DNA of 5,905 bases from an uncultured Alphaproteobacteria bacterium. GTDB lineage: Bacteria > Pseudomonadota > Alphaproteobacteria > CASFRQ01 > SAAU01. A program made the translations under genes and the position numbers. Positions 3,250 to 5,905 of this stretch are shown here, one piece after another (positions within the stretch are counted from its first letter, which is position 1; each line of letters opens with the position of its first letter). Where the stretch lies: positions 1-5,905 of the forward strand of contig CASFRQ010000185.1 of the NCBI GenBank assembly GCA_949296785.1, in the 5' to 3' direction. A model generated the notes under the pieces. The model did no database searches and was not told where the DNA came from. It was given only the letters and a program-made list of their open reading frames with translations.

Positions 3250-5594
3250 TGTTCATCTCCTTTCAGAATAACTGTCGCATTGTCTTCACTGATGGTTAAT
3301 GTTCCGGATAATAAATCGGGACGAACCGTTTTTACCGTTACTTCTCCCCCTTCGGCATCTTGGGAAACAATGCCCGTCAAAGTACCGGAATAAAAATTGT
3401 CACCCCGGTATTTTTCCGCTATCCAGGCATAAGAACTTTCTTGGAAAGAAAATATCTCTCCTCCGTAATTATAAACATTTCCGCTGTACCTGCTCAGCCA
3501 GAAAAACTTTTTCGCGGGAGAATAGCCGCTTGTCCCGTAAACATACATTCCCTTCCAGCTGTTAACAAGCTGTAAGTCCGCAATAGAATTTGTGTAAACA
3601 AACTCATACACACCATCACGCGCTACGACCATGATTGTCTTGTCCGATACGCAACGAAGAGATTTAATCTCTTCGTCCTTAAGACTGTTCAGAACATCCG
3701 GAGTTGTTACCTGGGTATAACCGTTGCCGGTGTCTTCCAAAACAAAGAAGCCCTTTCCTCCTTCATCCGAAGTGTTTAAATTGTAAGCTATTCCGTACCG
3801 TCCGTCCCCCGTCACGGTTGTTCCGATAGAATTGGAAGTACCGGTTTGAGAAGGCCACATCGTTACACTTATGGGCTTTGTCGCCGTAACATCTGTCCAA
3901 ACGCAAGTCCCTTCCTCATAATCAGCCACTCCTTCATAAACGGCCGTATCCGTAAAAGTAACGACTTTCCCCGGGAAACCGAATGTTCTGTAAACTTTAA
4001 AGAGAGAAGCGGTATTATCCCCTGTGCTTGTCAAACGCTTTCTTTCAAACGGATTTTCGGGATTTTGTCCGTATAAGTGAATATGACGATAACTTGAACT
4101 GTTGTAACCGAGTATCATATGCACTTGTGCATAACGGCTGTCCGCCACGCCGGAAGTGTAATTTAATTCGGTCTCCGCCTCCTGATACTTTCCCTGCCAT
4201 AAAATGTAAGACGCATTATATATGGACCCCGAAACACCCCAGGACATATTGTCTGAAAAGTTTTGCGTCATACCTTCGCCTACTAAAGTAAAATTCTTTC
4301 CGTCCAGACATCTGTAAATACTGTCGCGCGTATAAAGATATCCATCTTCGTCCATTGCGACGATGCTCCCTCTGGAGATTCCGACGGGGGATTCAATCGG
4401 GCATAAGGAAACAACATCCGTTCCCGTGTATTTCAAAATATCCCATCCTATAAAGAAAACAGGTTCTGTTTGCGCGACACATCCACACACGCATAGACTA
4501 TTGTCCTTAACCGGAACGGACACGAGTTTGTCTTGCACTGCGTCATAATAACAGGCGAGACCATCATATTCTATACTTGAACCGTATATGTTACAAACTG
4601 CCAGACCGTTTTGAACCCCTTTTAAATAATAACCATCGTCGTCCTCTCCCAAAGTTTGTAAGAGAGCACCGCGTTTTCCCGTCTCTTGGTTAAATTCATA
4701 TAAACTAAATTGATAAGAAGCGTTCACGCTTGAATTATATGTGGCAATCAGCCGGTCGGAAGCAACTAGTTGTCTGCAAAGAGAGGACTGTCCTTCCGTA
4801 TAAGAGTACGTCTTTTCCGTTCCGTCCAGTTTGTAGGTATTATAGGCAAACAGCCATTTTCCGTCGTCGGAAATAAAATTTCCGTCTGTCAGATTATTTA
4901 AAGCCGTTGTTCCGCCGTTTGTATACGCCGTTAAATTTAAGGCGCCGTCCGATACACCGGTTACGGCAAACAGCCCCCCGCTTGTATATAAAACATTGCT
5001 TGAACGGCTGGCAGCGTAAACCCTGTATGGAACGGTTATGCAAGTATCGTATACTTTTGTCGCCGTATTTTTCAACAAAATCAAAGTAGATGAACTATCA
5101 GGCATTAAGATAGCCTCAGGCTCTCCCAAAAACTGCCATCCGTAATCTGCCGGAACCGAAAACGGTAAAGTTACTTCCCCGGCATAGGATAAAATCCCTT
5201 CGTCATTTAAATAATAATACCATATCTTATTTGAAGAAGTGCTTGAAGAACTCGTTGTTCCCGTATAATAGACAAAACTTGTTTCTTCATCGTATAAAAA
5301 AGCTCCGAAATAACTACAGGATGGAAAATTTTTATCCGCGGGATTCATTAAAGCTCCTGCTTTTGTCAAAGGTTTGTTCAGCAGTACTTTATCTCCCTCC
5401 GCGGCGTCTTTTGTATCGTAGGTGCATATCGCCTGTACTTCATCTCCGCCGGAAATGGAAGAAATCAAAGCGCCGTAAGCGCTTGTCTTCGTCCCTTCAG
5501 GCACCGAAACCCCTTTGCTCTCCAAGGCCGTCTTAATCCCGTCAAAATCACTGACGGCTTGTTGGATATTTTCTTGTAAAGTATTAGTAGCCAT
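3246..5594 (-). CDS. Large beta-rich tail fibre/receptor-binding protein
   Basis: The 782-residue product begins with a helical segment (residues 5-27) and SKGVSVPEGTKTSAYGALIS (26-45), a pattern often seen at the N-terminus of phage tail proteins. The long middle is rich in Tyr, Ser, Thr, Gly and Asn with recurring blade-like units such as FISDDGKWLFAYNTYK and TVTGDGRYGIAYNLN, and strands around AFLYDEETSFVYYTG, so a beta-propeller or similar all-beta fold is likely. A Ser/Thr run (TGTTSSSSTSSN, about 111-122) may be a linker. The last 35 residues (EVTVKTVRPDLLSGTLTISE and onward) look like a PEGA/Ig-like module similar to the start of the next fibre gene. No signal peptide. The start at 5594 is supported by GAGGAG at 5602-5607, seven bases upstream, and overlaps the previous gene by 11 bp. 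I do not recognise a named family; a host-recognition structural role is inferred. Confidence 0.82.
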   Translation of the reverse strand: MATNTLQENIQQAVSDFDGIKTALESKGVSVPEGTKTSAYGALISSISGGDEVQAICTYDTKDAAEGDKVLLNKPLTKAGALMNPADKNFPSCSYFGAFLYDEETSFVYYTGTTSSSSTSSNKIWYYYLNDEGILSYAGEVTLPFSVPADYGWQFLGEPEAILMPDSSSTLILLKNTATKVYDTCITVPYRVYAASRSSNVLYTSGGLFAVTGVSDGALNLTAYTNGGTTALNNLTDGNFISDDGKWLFAYNTYKLDGTEKTYSYTEGQSSLCRQLVASDRLIATYNSSVNASYQFSLYEFNQETGKRGALLQTLGEDDDGYYLKGVQNGLAVCNIYGSSIEYDGLACYYDAVQDKLVSVPVKDNSLCVCGCVAQTEPVFFIGWDILKYTGTDVVSLCPIESPVGISRGSIVAMDEDGYLYTRDSIYRCLDGKNFTLVGEGMTQNFSDNMSWGVSGSIYNASYILWQGKYQEAETELNYTSGVADSRYAQVHMILGYNSSSYRHIHLYGQNPENPFERKRLTSTGDNTASLFKVYRTFGFPGKVVTFTDTAVYEGVADYEEGTCVWTDVTATKPISVTMWPSQTGTSNSIGTTVTGDGRYGIAYNLNTSDEGGKGFFVLEDTGNGYTQVTTPDVLNSLKDEEIKSLRCVSDKTIMVVARDGVYEFVYTNSIADLQLVNSWKGMYVYGTSGYSPAKKFFWLSRYSGNVYNYGGEIFSFQESSYAWIAEKYRGDNFYSGTLTGIVSQDAEGGEVTVKTVRPDLLSGTLTISEDNATVILKGDEQ
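3654..3676. repeat. Perfect palindrome, 11-bp arms, inside the large fibre gene
   Basis: The left arm ACGAAGAGATT (3654-3664) and right arm AATCTCTTCGT (3666-3676) are exact reverse complements around one central base. It covers the codons of KDEEIKSLRC. As RNA it would fold with about nine pairs and a 5-base loop. No U-run follows, so it is not a terminator. A match this long at a fixed spacing is rare by chance in a window of this size. Confidence 0.75.
4118..4133. repeat. Short palindrome, 7-bp arms, inside the large fibre gene
   Basis: TATGCAC (4118-4124) and GTGCATA (4127-4133) are exact reverse complements around two bases. On its own this could be chance. It is listed because several longer inverted repeats occur in the same operon. 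Confidence 0.5.
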
Positions 5595-5905
5595 TTAATC
5601 TCTCCTCTAATGCCGTATTAATCAGTCCGATTTGGGTATTTATTTGCTGCACTTGTTCTATGAAAAAGCTTACTTCCGCCTGGCTGGCTTCCGCCGCCGC
5701 CGTATAGACCTGCAAAAACGCCCGGTAACAAATATTTTTCGGTCGTGTTTCGTCTGCCGTCCTCACAACTTTTGAAGCGTCAAAAGTTTTATAAGCCCAT
5801 ACTTCGGAATTACTGCCGGAACCGATGCCATGTAAACCGATACTCAGAGCTGTTGTGCCACAAGCTCCCTCGTCGTTTTCGCTGTTCATTGAAAAAGTTG
5901 AATAA
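5584..5905 (-). CDS. Tail fibre/collar-type protein, C-terminal part only
   Basis: The frame is open to the right edge. An ATG exists at 5889, but the codons before it (Tyr-Ser-Thr-Phe-Ser) are also in frame, no stop separates them, and no Shine-Dalgarno is present, so the true start is probably outside the window. The visible part reads GIGSGSNSEVWAYKTFDASK, then VVRTADETRPKNICYRAFLQ, which matches the pattern near the C-terminus of tail fibres with a collar domain (Ala-Ser-x-Val-Val, then TRPKN followed by a hydrophobic strand). It ends with a helix likely to form a coiled coil (EVSFFIEQVQQINTQIGLIN). The expected role is a structural fibre subunit of the virion tail. The last 11 bp overlap the start of the next fibre gene, suggesting translational coupling. 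The family call rests on motif recall only. Confidence 0.7.
   Translation of the reverse strand, partial: YSTFSMNSENDEGACGTTALSIGLHGIGSGSNSEVWAYKTFDASKVVRTADETRPKNICYRAFLQVYTAAAEASQAEVSFFIEQVQQINTQIGLINTALEERLNGY
5767..5788. repeat. Perfect 9-bp inverted repeat in the partial fibre gene
   Basis: AACTTTTGA (5767-5775) and TCAAAAGTT (5780-5788) are exact reverse complements around a 4-base loop. It covers the codons of KTFDASKV. No U-run beyond the stem was seen. Confidence 0.6.

Noticed and set aside
5584..5889. Complete 101-residue gene starting at ATG 5889
   Set aside because: No Shine-Dalgarno precedes this ATG and the frame stays open to the window edge, so the product is more likely the C-terminal part of a longer fibre.

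Overview
The window looks like a stretch of tailed-phage or prophage late genes. Every supported gene lies on the minus strand, so transcription runs from the right end (5905) to the left end (1). The host is inferred to be Gram-negative, because the lysis genes include a nested inner-membrane/outer-membrane spanin pair and the second member carries a lipoprotein signal with a lipobox Cys. The standard code fits all genes and Shine-Dalgarno sequences are strong. Hand-counted G+C is about 48% in a sampled part of the lysis genes and about 36% in the leftmost 780 bases. I cannot name the host lineage.

Layout in transcription order. (1) 5905-5584: the 3' end of a tail-fibre-like gene, open at the right edge. 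(2) 5594-3246: a 782-residue beta-rich fibre or receptor-binding protein. (3) 3249-2140: a 369-residue fibre or adhesin with a concanavalin/LamG-like domain. (4) 2143-1859: a 94-residue coiled-coil protein with a C-terminal hydrophobic segment, resembling XhlA/holin-accessory proteins. (5) 1862-1497: a Peptidase_M15 endolysin. (6) 1474-1328: a 48-residue single-span membrane protein, a holin candidate. (7) 1303-1103 and 1221-970: i-spanin and o-spanin, overlapping by 119 bp in different frames. (8) 907-1: the first 302 codons of a large protein, cut by the left edge, possibly a virion/ejection protein.

The genes are tightly packed. Three successive junctions are 4-bp ATGA overlaps and one is an 11-bp overlap, so host-recognition fibres and lysis proteins probably share one late operon with coupled translation. 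The expected lysis order is: holin opens the inner membrane, M15 peptidase cuts peptidoglycan peptides, and the spanins then remove the outer membrane barrier.

Two patterns are not explained by the gene list. First, perfect or near-perfect inverted repeats sit inside coding sequence, and two of them (in the endolysin and i-spanin genes) are followed by U-runs in the sense strand and resemble intrinsic terminators. Second, the leftmost gene changes base composition abruptly near codon 42, exactly where an internal Shine-Dalgarno and Met41 occur. I did not find evidence for a wholly new system. No tRNA, rRNA, CRISPR array, integrase, insertion sequence or defence gene was seen.
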